The notes below the pieces were generated by a model. That model searched no databases. It was given only the letters and a program-made list of their open reading frames with translations, and was not told the DNA's origin. Shown one piece after another: positions 16,566 to 25,425 of a stretch of DNA of 63,224 bases. Both the position numbers and the translations under genes were made by a program. Every line of letters begins with the position of its first letter. Positions within the stretch are counted from its first letter, which is position 1. The DNA is from CAZTJA01 sp964613745 (GTDB taxonomy: Bacteria > Desulfobacterota > Desulfomonilia > Desulfomonilales > Desulfomonilaceae): assembly GCA_964613745.1 (NCBI GenBank), contig CAZTJA010000010.1, forward strand, positions 1 to 63,224, written 5' to 3'.

Positions 16566-18773
16566 ATGTATCCCAAAGAAATGGTACACGGAATCTCCGA
16601 ATCGGATATCAAAAGAATCTTGGCTGTGGAGCATTCGGATCCACATAAAATTTTGGGAGGCCACCCGGCCGTAATCAATGGAGTTGACGGGACGATCTTC
16701 AGGGCGTTTCATCCGGATGCGACGACTACAGACTTGATTATCGAGGGCCGAGAGGCGGTGTCAATGATGAAGGGAATTGACGGCCTCTTCTGGGTTTTTT
16801 GCCCCCATGTGTCACTGCCGGTAAATTTTAAATTTAAATTCAAATTTGATGACGAACGCGAATGGGAAGTAGATCCGCCGTATAGATTCCTTCCTACCCT
16901 TGGTGAGCAGGACCTTTACTTCTTCGGGCAGGGCAAACATTACAATTTGTACGAGATTTTGGGGGCGCATCCCAAAAAGATCGACAACACCGCCGGCGTA
17001 GCATTCGCCGTTTGGGCCCCAAACGCAATAAGAGTCAGCATTATTGGGGATTTCAATCGTTGGGACGGGAGATTGTTCCCAATGAGGTCCCTCGGATCCA
17101 GCGGCATCTGGGAACTTTTTGTTCCCGGAATAAAGATCGGGGATTTTTATAAATTTGAAATAAAGACTCAAAGTCGAGATCTCAGAATAAAGACGGACCC
17201 TTTTGCTTTCTCCATGGAACTAAGACCTGGGACAGCCGGATGCGTATCCGATATCGACAGCTACCGTTGGGGTGATTCGGCGTGGATGGAGAACAGAAAA
17301 GGCATTAACATCTACGCTTCTCCCCTAAATATTTATGAAGTACATCTCGGATCATGGATGAGGATTCCGGAAGAGGGTAATCGGTGGGCAACGTATAGAG
17401 AAGCTGCACAACCTCTATGTGATCACGTGAAAAAGTTCGGGTTCAACAGTGTCGAATTGATGCCCATAATGGAGCACCCCTTTGATGCTTCATGGGGCTA
17501 TCAAGTTACGGGCTATTATGCCCCGACGAGTCGATTCGGAAATCCGGATGATTTCCAGTATTTTATAGACACGCTCCATCAAAACGGCATCAGCGTTATT
17601 TTGGATTGGGTACCGGCCCATTTTCCCAAGGACGATTTCAGTTTACGAATGTTTGACGGCACTGCGCTCTATGAACATGCAGATCCCCGTCAAGGCGAAC
17701 ACAAAGATTGGGGCACCTTGATCTTTAATTATGGGCGGAACGAGGTGCGTAATTTTCTCGTGGCAAACGCCTTGTTTTGGCTGGACAAGTATCACATAGA
17801 CGGATTGCGTGTCGATGCGGTAGCTTCATTGATTTACCTGGATTATAGCCGATCGGCTAATGAATGGATCCCGAACAAGTATGGCGGCAATGAGAATCTC
17901 GATGCAATCCAGTTCATTCAGGAGTTCAACTCTTTGGTTTATTCAAGATTTCCTGGAGCATTTACCATTGCTGAAGAATCCACTGCCTGGACCGGTGTCA
18001 CGCTTCCGACGTATTTAGGAGGTTTAGGATTTGGTTTCAAATGGGACATGGGTTGGATGCATGATACTCTGGATTATTTTTCAAAGGATCCCATCCATAG
18101 AAGCTTTCACCATAACGAACTTACGTTTTCGATGATGTACGCATACAGCGAGAATTTCATTCTACCGCTTTCTCACGATGAAGTTGTTTATGGGAAGGGG
18201 TCTCTTCTCCGGAAAATGCCGGGAGATGATTGGCAGAAGTTTGCAAATTTGCGATTGCTTTTTGGGTACATGTATACCCATCCGGGAAAAAAACTGCTGA
18301 TGGCCGGTTCTGAGTATGGAACCTGGAGTGAATGGAACCATGACGGTGCTTTGGAAAACTACTTGGAACAGTTTGACGTGCATCAGGGAATCTCACGCCT
18401 TCTGCAGGATGTTGGGAATTTATACAATAATGATCCCGCCATGTGGGAGTGGGACAAGAGAGGCGACGGATTTTCCTGGATCGATTGTAACGATCACTTC
18501 AACAGCGTCGTATCGTATATACGAAGAAGTCAATCGGGTTTTCTCGTGATCGTTTTGAACTTCACGCCGGTCGTGAGGCACAACTACAGAATCGGAGTCC
18601 CAGAGCCTGGAACGTATGTGGAAGTAATCAATTCCGATTCATCCTTCTATGGAGGAAGCGACCAGGGCAATGGAGGATCGATCACCACTGAACCGGAATT
18701 TAAGCACGGTTATGATCAAAGTTTGGATCTACTATTGCCGCCTTTATCATGTCTCATTCTGAAGAAAGCTTAA
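16566..18773 (+). CDS. glgB: 1,4-alpha-glucan branching enzyme
   Basis: This enzyme makes alpha-1,6 branches in glycogen. The 735-residue protein has an N-terminal CBM48-type region to about residue 120, a second CBM48 (about 125-225), the GH13 (beta/alpha)8 barrel and an all-beta C-terminus. Catalytic residues are Asp417 in DGLRVDAVA and Glu470 in FTIAEES; the transition-state Asp lies in LSHDEV at about 538. The 53-residue Asp-Glu spacing equals that of E. coli GlgB. No other glycogen gene is adjacent. The start is behind GAGGT, about 11 bases upstream. Confidence 0.95.
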   Translation: MYPKEMVHGISESDIKRILAVEHSDPHKILGGHPAVINGVDGTIFRAFHPDATTTDLIIEGREAVSMMKGIDGLFWVFCPHVSLPVNFKFKFKFDDEREWEVDPPYRFLPTLGEQDLYFFGQGKHYNLYEILGAHPKKIDNTAGVAFAVWAPNAIRVSIIGDFNRWDGRLFPMRSLGSSGIWELFVPGIKIGDFYKFEIKTQSRDLRIKTDPFAFSMELRPGTAGCVSDIDSYRWGDSAWMENRKGINIYASPLNIYEVHLGSWMRIPEEGNRWATYREAAQPLCDHVKKFGFNSVELMPIMEHPFDASWGYQVTGYYAPTSRFGNPDDFQYFIDTLHQNGISVILDWVPAHFPKDDFSLRMFDGTALYEHADPRQGEHKDWGTLIFNYGRNEVRNFLVANALFWLDKYHIDGLRVDAVASLIYLDYSRSANEWIPNKYGGNENLDAIQFIQEFNSLVYSRFPGAFTIAEESTAWTGVTLPTYLGGLGFGFKWDMGWMHDTLDYFSKDPIHRSFHHNELTFSMMYAYSENFILPLSHDEVVYGKGSLLRKMPGDDWQKFANLRLLFGYMYTHPGKKLLMAGSEYGTWSEWNHDGALENYLEQFDVHQGISRLLQDVGNLYNNDPAMWEWDKRGDGFSWIDCNDHFNSVVSYIRRSQSGFLVIVLNFTPVVRHNYRIGVPEPGTYVEVINSDSSFYGGSDQGNGGSITTEPEFKHGYDQSLDLLLPPLSCLILKKA

Positions 18774-18802
18774 GTTGTAAGTAATATTTCAAGCCGAACA
18801 TC

Positions 18803-18831
18803 TTGTCATTTACGTTCTTTTTGTATATAAT
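18803..18831 (+). promoter_or_regulatory. Sigma-70 promoter for the papain-fold gene
   Basis: TTGTCA (18803-18808), a 17-base spacer and a perfect TATAAT (18826-18831) lie about 40 bases upstream of the start at 18870. Confidence 0.65.
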
Positions 18832-18869
18832 CCCGAATCACGGCTGTATAAAATTCGGGGTATCATTGT

Positions 18870-19589
18870 ATGTTTTTTTCTTGTGGAAAATCCTACAGGT
18901 TTGTTGTCGTTCTTTCGATTCTGACAGTATGTATCAGCGCTGACATAAAAAGCTGCGACGCAGCATTCGAAATTCAACAGGATGCGTTCGCAATATCGAA
19001 TTCACCCGGTTACTGCTTTGCAATGGCCGCGTTTTCTCGCTGGTATTATTTGATGCATCAAGGAGAGCCACCTCTAAGGCGGGTCCTTGATCAACGGGCA
19101 CAGCAGGTAATCGCGAAGGAACTCCAGAGCTTTTACAGCAAGAACCTCATTTCACTTCAGGCCGAATACTGCAATAAATATCATGGAAATCAGTCTGATT
19201 CATTCAAGTCCTTTTTAGAAGGATTGATCAAAGGAGAACCGCGCATTATTCTTCTCATGAACAAGGGTCCAAAAGGCGCCATTCTCCACGCAGTTTTGGG
19301 CTACGAGTTTTGTCCAACAAAAAATGTCATAAAAATTTACGATCCGAATTACACGAATGAGGAGCGGGTGCTGGATATAGATAAAGGGGAATATGTTTCG
19401 CTGGACATCAATTATAACGCCATCTGTTTTCCCGAGGTGCTGCACCACAATGATGCGCTCGTGAAGAAGATGGAAAGCCTCTATGCATTTCATGTGGAAC
19501 GAAAACAGCCGGCGCCTGAACTTGACTGGAGACGAGCTGCTGCAGGACCGTCAAAACCCGAACGATACCCCAAAAGTCCAACCAGATAG
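18870..19589 (+). CDS. Secreted papain-fold (C39-like) protein
   Basis: This is a 239-residue exported protein with a signal peptide ending near residue 31 (CDAAFE). A cysteine-peptidase-like triad can be read: Cys in SPGYCFAMAAFSRWYY (about residue 50), His in AILHAVLGYEF (about 140) and Asp in IYDPNY (about 159). These match the order of C39/papain-like peptidases and bacteriocin-processing folds, but I cannot tell whether it is a peptidase or an amidase. The C-terminal 39 bases overlap, tail to tail, the OMP gene on the other strand, an unusually long antisense overlap. It has its own promoter. Confidence 0.7.
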   Translation: MFFSCGKSYRFVVVLSILTVCISADIKSCDAAFEIQQDAFAISNSPGYCFAMAAFSRWYYLMHQGEPPLRRVLDQRAQQVIAKELQSFYSKNLISLQAEYCNKYHGNQSDSFKSFLEGLIKGEPRIILLMNKGPKGAILHAVLGYEFCPTKNVIKIYDPNYTNEERVLDIDKGEYVSLDINYNAICFPEVLHHNDALVKKMESLYAFHVERKQPAPELDWRRAAAGPSKPERYPKSPTR

Positions 19590-20360
19590 AAGGTAAAACC
19601 ACTCGTTATTGAGTTCCTGATTGTCTTCAATGGTGTTTACCAGACGAGAGGACCATGCCAAATCAACGGTGATGTCCGGATGAACTGAACGCCTGAGGCC
19701 CAGGTTCATCTGAGCCAAAGCTCCTCGACCAAACAGGTATATACCTTCTAAAGAAAAATCACTTTCGAATCCGTACAGTAGTAAAAACCGTGTCTGTAGC
19801 CCCAGCACCGGGAAAGCTGCGTCAAGCGTTCTGTTGTTGGACAGGATTTCGCCATCTTCTGCGGCTCCATTGATCGTGGTTCCCAACCTTACGTAATGAA
19901 CTCCGACGAGGGGATAAATCAAAACGGGAGACAAATCCCAGAGCTTATATCCGTATGCAATTCTAAACCAATTAAAATCGAGTTTGGATTCGAGCTGAGT
20001 TCCGGGTGCATAGGTTCTATTGTGAAATCGGATTTCACGGGGTACACGTTTGGCCCCGGTCGGGGAAAACATCAGGAAATCGAAATCGACTAGATGATTT
20101 TCTAAAATAGTGGATCGCAAGAACAATGATGAAGCATCACTCTGATCAATGCCCAAGTCATTTTGAATATTAATTTGTGATCCCGAGCCAGGTCTTCCGC
20201 CTGCGGGGATGGTCATATCACCCCAGACCCAGAAATAATTAGATCCCATTCCTAGAGCAAACGCGGCTGAGTCGGTTAAACGAAATGCTTCCTGACATGG
20301 CGCCGTTGTGCCAAAGAAGCATAAAAACGAGAAAACCACGATCACCACTATGCGTTTCAC
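19551..20360 (-). CDS. Outer-membrane beta-barrel protein (OMP paralogue 3)
   Basis: This 269-residue protein starts at GTG 20360, six bases after GGAGG; an upstream TTG lies inside that site and is rejected. The signal peptide is followed by CQEAFRLT with no Cys/Pro region, unlike the other two paralogues. RTYAPGTQLE followed by an aromatic strand matches their PAGS segment. The end, TFGVSFGF, is a typical barrel terminus. The barrel appears to have about ten to twelve strands. Function is unknown. Its 3' end overlaps the papain-fold gene by 39 bases. Confidence 0.75.
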   Translation of the reverse strand: MKRIVVIVVFSFLCFFGTTAPCQEAFRLTDSAAFALGMGSNYFWVWGDMTIPAGGRPGSGSQINIQNDLGIDQSDASSLFLRSTILENHLVDFDFLMFSPTGAKRVPREIRFHNRTYAPGTQLESKLDFNWFRIAYGYKLWDLSPVLIYPLVGVHYVRLGTTINGAAEDGEILSNNRTLDAAFPVLGLQTRFLLLYGFESDFSLEGIYLFGRGALAQMNLGLRRSVHPDITVDLAWSSRLVNTIEDNQELNNEWFYLLSGWTFGVSFGF

Positions 20361-20525
20361 GGGTTCCCTCCAAAGCAAAATTAGATCGCCAGAATGTATA
20401 TCCGGATAATTGGATCAGAGCAATAAGGAACTGACAAGGTGAGTAAAAACCTGGATATAGAAACCGAGCATGAAAGAGATTTTGAATAGATCGGTTTTGA
20501 TTTGGGGTTTTTTGTAGAGGACTCA

Positions 20526-20552
20526 ATCGGAAGGAGATAATCTCCTTCCGAT
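20526..20552. repeat. Perfect 12-bp stem, three-base loop
   Basis: Bases 20526-20537 pair exactly with 20541-20552 around the loop TAA. There is no T-run on either strand, so it does not look like an intrinsic terminator. It sits between the OMP 3 gene start and the 3' end of the small HTH gene, and could mark that gene's mRNA end or be an operator. Confidence 0.5.
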
Positions 20553-20589
20553 GCTGAATTCGTAGTGTGCTCTAGGGCAGGTAAGAAGA

Positions 20590-20775
20590 TTAGGCCGCTA
20601 CGTCATCCTCAACAGGCCATCGCCCCTGGTTGAGCCATCGAATCAAAGAGGCGTCAATTGCATCTTCAAAAACATCGCATTTTGCCGCAATTTCTTTGAA
20701 AGACAAACCCTGTTTGAGCATTCGGTGAACATTTTCAGGAGTCATCCGGACCCTGGAGCCTTCCATTTTTAACAT
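20590..20775 (-). CDS. Small helix-turn-helix-like protein
   Basis: A 61-residue basic/acidic protein is preceded by AAGGGGTG about five bases from its ATG. The middle reads like a homeodomain-type HTH: TPENVHRMLKQG, then LSFKEIAAKC and a second helix VFEDAIDASLIRWL. It resembles sigma region 4 or small DNA-binding modules, but is too short for a firm family call. It could be a DNA-binding regulator of nearby genes. The gene lies downstream of lon on the same strand, beyond two terminators, so it is probably transcribed separately. Confidence 0.55.
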   Translation of the reverse strand: MLKMEGSRVRMTPENVHRMLKQGLSFKEIAAKCDVFEDAIDASLIRWLNQGRWPVEDDVAA

Positions 20776-20843
20776 AAGATCACCCCTTCTAACCTAATAA
20801 TACATGTATATGTTTTCGTTCGATGCGGAATGTTCCCTCACCG

Positions 20844-20876
20844 ATAAAAAAAGTGCCGTCCATGAGAACTCGGCAC
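20844..20876 (-). terminator. Second intrinsic terminator downstream of lon
   Basis: On the minus strand the stem GTGCCG/CGGCAC (20871-20876 with 20853-20858) is followed by seven T. It lies about 110 bases beyond lon, giving a tandem terminator. Confidence 0.7.
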
Positions 20877-20944
20877 CCATCCGCGACATCAGTGGAACTG
20901 TACGAGAATCAATTATTTTTACTCAAGTATGAATCGATTGTCAA

Positions 20945-20976
20945 TGAAAAAATGGGGCGATTGTAGATTCGCCCCA
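20945..20976 (-). terminator. Intrinsic terminator of lon
   Basis: On the minus strand an 8-bp GC-rich stem (20969-20976 with 20953-20960, eight-base loop) is followed by TTTTTT, six bases after the lon stop codon. Confidence 0.85.
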
Positions 20977-20981
20977 CAATT

Positions 20982-23390
20982 TTATTGTTTCAAGTGAAAT
21001 GAATCATCCATGACTAAGTTCTCTTCGGGAAATACCCGTTCTTGCATATCTGGAAATACCATTCGAAGCACGTCATCCATATGCTCAACCGTGGAGATTT
21101 CTATGCCGCGTCTAATCTTAGCCGGAACCTCTTTAAGATCTTTTTCGTTCTCATAAGGAATAATCACCCGAGTAATGAGGCCGCGTTTGGCCGCCAACAG
21201 CTTTTCCTTGAGTCCTCCGATGGGCAGCACGCGACCGCGCAGAGTGATTTCACCGGTCATAGCTAGATCATTTGGAAATGGTCTTCTGGTTAGAGCGGAA
21301 ATGATGGCGGACGTCATGGTGATGCCGGCGGATGGGCCATCCTTCGGCGTAGCACCCTCAGGAACGTGAATATGGATATCCACTTTGTTGTAAAAATCCG
21401 CCTTAAGGCCCAGTCCCCACGCCCGGGAACGCACGTAGCTCATGGCCGCATGTGCCGACTCCTGCATTACTTCTCCGAGCTTTCCGGTTACGGTGAGCTT
21501 TCCGGATCCAGGCATGATGGCTACTTCCACTATCAGCAACTCGCCGCCGACTTCCGTCCACGCAAGACCCGTTGCAACACCTACCTTTTCCTTTTCCTCT
21601 TTTACGCCGAAACGGAATTTAGGCACCCCGAGATAACGATGTATCTGATTTGCTTCTATCAGAAGCTCAGTCTCGATCTTCCCGGCAACTACATCGCGTG
21701 CAACTTTTCGAAATACCTTCGATATTTGTCTTTCAAGATTTCTGACTCCCGCTTCACGAGTGTAACGTCTGATGATTCTTAAAATGGCTTTGCGATCCAG
21801 AGCGATTTTGTGTTCAGACAGACCGTTCGCTTCTATCTGCTTTATTACCAGAAATTTTTCAGCTATTTTTAGCTTCTCCAATTCGGTATAGCCGGCGAGA
21901 CGAATAATCTCCATCCTGTCCTGGAGCGGAGCAGGGATGCCGTGCAGAGTGTTCGCGGTCGTAATGAACATCACTTGTGACAGGTCGTAATCGACATCTA
22001 AATAGTGGTCATTGAAGGTATGATTCTGTTCAGGGTCGAGGACCTCCAAGAGAGCTGCAGATGGATCCCCTCTAAAATCCATGCTCATCTTGTCGACTTC
22101 ATCCAACAGCATCACCGGATTGACGGTTTGCACTTTTTTCATGCTTTGGATGATTTTGCCCGGCAAAGCGCCTATGTATGTTCGGCGATGACCTCTAATT
22201 TCGGCTTCATCGCGAACGCCTCCCAGGCTTATACGTACGAACTCTCTCCCCGTGGATTTGGCAATAGATCGTGCAAGCGAAGTCTTTCCCACCCCGGGAG
22301 GTCCCACTAAACAGAGGATTGGTCCTTTCGTTTTGTTCACAAGCTTCTGAACGGCCAGATACTCGATAATTCGTTCTTTAACTTCCTTGAGACCATAATG
22401 GTCCTCATCCAACACACGTTGAGCCTCTTCGATATCAAGGTCCTGCTCGGACATATTGGACCATGGAAGTACGAGAAACCAATCAATATAGTTTCTCACC
22501 ACTGTTGCTTCAGCGGACATGGGAGACATCATTTTGAGCTTGCGGATTTCTTTTCTGACCTTTGCATCGGCTTCCGGTGGAAGATTTTTTGCTGAAAGCT
22601 GCTCTTCAAGTTCCGCTATCTCGTTCTTGAAATCGTCTTTCTCTCCCATTTCCTTTTGGATCGCTCTCATCTGCTCAGAAAGGTAATATTCTTTCTGGCT
22701 CTTTTCCATTTGCTTCTTAACGCGATCCCGTATTTTCTTTTCTATTTCGGCTATCTCGATCTCGCTTTGCATCAACTCAAGAAGCTTTTCAATGCGATCC
22801 TTCGGTGACGTAATTTCAAGGAGATCTTGCTTATCTTCGATCTTAAGATTTAACTGTCCGGCGATGGTGTCCGCTAAGCGAGCGGGATCAGCCATTGATC
22901 TCACAGACGAAACGAATTCCTGAGGGATTTTCTTATTGTGGGTGAGATAATTCTCAAACACGGCTTTTAAGCCTCTGACTAAGGCTTGCAGCTCAATTTC
23001 CCTCTCCTTGATCTCGTCTTCGAGAATGCTGATTTCGACCTTAAAATAACGATCGTGGTCGATGAATCGTCGTACAACTCCTCGTTTTCGCCCTTCGACG
23101 AACACCTTAATAGTGTTGTCAGGAAGTTTGAGCATCTGAATGATCTGTCCGACGGTTCCGATATTATAGATGTCCTCCTCTTGAGGATTAGTTTGTTGTG
23201 CATTCCTTTGAGAAACCAAGAAAATCATTTTGTCGGTCTTCATGGCAGATTCAAGAGCCTTTATGGACTTGTCTCGGCCGACAAAAAGGGGAACCACCAT
23301 ATGGGGAAACACAACAATGTCCCTCAGAGGCAGGAGAGGTAACACCACAGGTGTATTGGAAGGAGTTTCATCCTTCTTTCCGAAAAGCAT
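20982..23390 (-). CDS. lon: ATP-dependent protease Lon
   Basis: Cytosolic AAA+ serine protease of 802 residues that degrades damaged and regulatory proteins. The N-terminal LAN domain (about 15-205) starts with VVLPLLPLRD. A coiled-coil region follows, then Walker A GPPGVGKT (363-370), a Walker B LLDEVDK, and the C-terminal protease domain with catalytic Ser687 in PKDGPSAG and Lys730 in GGLKEK. The Ser-Lys spacing of 43 equals that of E. coli Lon. It is the last gene of the tig-clpP-clpX-lon block. A stem with a four-base loop (23421-23448) separates it from clpX. Confidence 0.97.
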   Translation of the reverse strand: MLFGKKDETPSNTPVVLPLLPLRDIVVFPHMVVPLFVGRDKSIKALESAMKTDKMIFLVSQRNAQQTNPQEEDIYNIGTVGQIIQMLKLPDNTIKVFVEGRKRGVVRRFIDHDRYFKVEISILEDEIKEREIELQALVRGLKAVFENYLTHNKKIPQEFVSSVRSMADPARLADTIAGQLNLKIEDKQDLLEITSPKDRIEKLLELMQSEIEIAEIEKKIRDRVKKQMEKSQKEYYLSEQMRAIQKEMGEKDDFKNEIAELEEQLSAKNLPPEADAKVRKEIRKLKMMSPMSAEATVVRNYIDWFLVLPWSNMSEQDLDIEEAQRVLDEDHYGLKEVKERIIEYLAVQKLVNKTKGPILCLVGPPGVGKTSLARSIAKSTGREFVRISLGGVRDEAEIRGHRRTYIGALPGKIIQSMKKVQTVNPVMLLDEVDKMSMDFRGDPSAALLEVLDPEQNHTFNDHYLDVDYDLSQVMFITTANTLHGIPAPLQDRMEIIRLAGYTELEKLKIAEKFLVIKQIEANGLSEHKIALDRKAILRIIRRYTREAGVRNLERQISKVFRKVARDVVAGKIETELLIEANQIHRYLGVPKFRFGVKEEKEKVGVATGLAWTEVGGELLIVEVAIMPGSGKLTVTGKLGEVMQESAHAAMSYVRSRAWGLGLKADFYNKVDIHIHVPEGATPKDGPSAGITMTSAIISALTRRPFPNDLAMTGEITLRGRVLPIGGLKEKLLAAKRGLITRVIIPYENEKDLKEVPAKIRRGIEISTVEHMDDVLRMVFPDMQERVFPEENLVMDDSFHLKQ

Positions 23391-23493
23391 GTTTTATTCC
23401 TCGCGATTTGTTTTGTCTGTGGAGCTGAAACCCGAAAGGGTCTCAGCTCAGCGATGAAGTATCGCAATTACGGATTGCGTAACGGGGCGGAAA

Positions 23494-24747
23494 CTACGAA
23501 GCGGATTCGACTTCCTTTTCAAATACAAGTAAGCAGGGTGCATTGTTATAAATCACATCTTCATTCACGATTACTTCTTGGAGGTTCTTATATTCCGGGA
23601 GTTCATACATGATGTCCAACATGGCTGCTTCCAGAATAGATCTGAGACCTCTTGCACCCGTTTTTCTCGTTAGCGCTTCCGCTGCTACTGCCCTAAGCGC
23701 TTCATCCGTAAATCGCAACTTCACATGTTCGAACCCAAACAGCTTTTTGTACTGTTTCACCAACGCGTTCTTTGGTTCTAATAAGATACGCACTAATGCG
23801 TCTTCGTCCAGTTCGTGAAGAGTTGCCGCTACAGGAAGTCTACCCACAAATTCAGGTATAAGGCCGTAATGGATCAAATCCTCGGGTTGAACATTCTCGA
23901 GGACATTGAGATCTTCAAGCTGCTGTGGCCCTCCGATTTGAGCATTAAAGCCCATGGACTTCATATTCATTCTTTGATGAATAATTTTGTCCATGCCTAC
24001 AAATGCCCCACCACAAATGAAGAGTATGTTGGTGGTATCCACTTGCAGGAATTCCTGCTGAGGATGCTTACGACCGCCCTTCGGGGGAACATTGGCCATG
24101 GTTCCTTCAACGATTTTCAGCAACGCCTGCTGAACACCTTCGCCGGATACATCTCTCGTTATGCTGGGGTTTTCCGTTTTTCTCGAAATCTTGTCGATTT
24201 CATCGATGTACACAATGCCCCTACATGCGCGGGAGATGTCGTAATCAGCATTCTGGAGAAGCGTTAGAATGATGTTTTCCACATCTTCTCCAACGTATCC
24301 CGCTTCCGTCAAAGTTGTTGCATCGGCAATGGCGAAGGGAACATTGAGAATTCTGGCCAAGGTCTGAGCCAACAGCGTTTTACCCGAACCGGTGGGACCA
24401 ATAAGTAAAATATTGCTTTTTTGAAGCTCCACACCATCCAGATCGGGTTTAGATTCGATCCGTTTATAATGGTTGTGAACCGCAACGGAAAGAATCTTCT
24501 TGGCTTGTTCTTGACCTATGACATACTCATCCAGTGCCTTTTTGAGTTCTGAAGGATTGGGGACCTTAGATCTTGCCCGTCCCATTTCTTCCTTTTCGTA
24601 CTCTTCGGCTATGATTTCATTACAAAGTTCGATGCATTCGTCACAGATGTATACCGTGGGACCTGCTATAAGTTTCCTTACCTCGTCCTGACTTTTCCCA
24701 CAAAAAGAACAATATAATGATGAAAAATTACCTTTTCTGCCCGCCAT
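23494..24747 (-). CDS. clpX: ATP-dependent Clp protease ATP-binding subunit ClpX
   Basis: AAA+ unfoldase of 417 residues that selects substrates and feeds them to ClpP. The N-terminal C4 zinc-binding domain has CSFC and CDECIELC (about residues 13-43). Walker A is GPTGSGKT, with Walker B IVYIDEIDK. The ClpP-docking IGF loop is present in the form LFGFEH, the RKH-type pore residues follow, and KTGARGLRS marks sensor 2. ATG is behind GGAGGA. It lies 68 bases after clpP and is probably co-transcribed. Confidence 0.97.
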   Translation of the reverse strand: MAGRKGNFSSLYCSFCGKSQDEVRKLIAGPTVYICDECIELCNEIIAEEYEKEEMGRARSKVPNPSELKKALDEYVIGQEQAKKILSVAVHNHYKRIESKPDLDGVELQKSNILLIGPTGSGKTLLAQTLARILNVPFAIADATTLTEAGYVGEDVENIILTLLQNADYDISRACRGIVYIDEIDKISRKTENPSITRDVSGEGVQQALLKIVEGTMANVPPKGGRKHPQQEFLQVDTTNILFICGGAFVGMDKIIHQRMNMKSMGFNAQIGGPQQLEDLNVLENVQPEDLIHYGLIPEFVGRLPVAATLHELDEDALVRILLEPKNALVKQYKKLFGFEHVKLRFTDEALRAVAAEALTRKTGARGLRSILEAAMLDIMYELPEYKNLQEVIVNEDVIYNNAPCLLVFEKEVESAS

Positions 24748-24815
24748 TTAATCCTCCTTAGGGCTCGGTCATGCAGGCAGGACCGCTGTTTTTACCCAAC
24801 CGTCGCTCTACGATC

Positions 24816-25418
24816 TCAACTACCTGAAGTTGATTGTAAATCACGATGACTTATTACCTGGTCCACTATTCCGTATTCGACGGCCTCGTTTCCACTCATA
24901 AAGTAATCCCTCTCCGTGTCGGCTTCAATCCTTGGGAGAGGTTGTTTTGTGTGTTTTACTAAAATATCGTTCAACTCGGTTCGCATTCGCAAAATTTCTC
25001 TTGCATGAATCTCTATATCTGTTGCCTGGCCCTGAAATCCACCCATGGGCTGGTGAATGAGAATCCGCGCATGAGGAAGAGCATATCGCTTACCGGCTGC
25101 TCCAGCTGCCAAAAGCAATGCGCCCATACTCGCTGCCTGACCTAAGCAGATAGTCTGTACGTCCGGTTTTATATATTGCATGGTATCATAAATGGCCAAC
25201 CCGGCAGTCACGAGACCTCCAGGAGAGTTGATATAGAAATTAATATCTTTATCCGGTTCCTCACTCTCCAAAAAGAGCAGCTGAGCCACTATCAGGTTTG
25301 CCACGGTATCATCAACCGGGGTACCTAAAAAAATAATGCGCTCCTTTAGCAGCCTCGAATAGATATCGTAAGACCGCTCCCCCCTACTTGTCTGCTCAAC
25401 AACAATTGGTACTAACAT
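24816..25418 (-). CDS. clpP: ATP-dependent Clp protease proteolytic subunit ClpP
   Basis: Serine peptidase of 200 residues forming the tetradecameric chamber for ClpX. The triad is Ser97 (GQAASMG), His122 (ILIHQP) and Asp171 (ERDYFMS). ATG 25418 gives the standard MLVPIVVEQT N-terminus seven bases after the tig stop. A longer in-frame extension reaching back into tig is rejected because it is not seen in the family. No dedicated Shine-Dalgarno is visible close to the start, which suggests translation coupled to tig. Confidence 0.97.
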   Translation of the reverse strand: MLVPIVVEQTSRGERSYDIYSRLLKERIIFLGTPVDDTVANLIVAQLLFLESEEPDKDINFYINSPGGLVTAGLAIYDTMQYIKPDVQTICLGQAASMGALLLAAGAAGKRYALPHARILIHQPMGGFQGQATDIEIHAREILRMRTELNDILVKHTKQPLPRIEADTERDYFMSGNEAVEYGIVDQVISHRDLQSTSGS

Positions 25419-25425
25419 TTTACTA

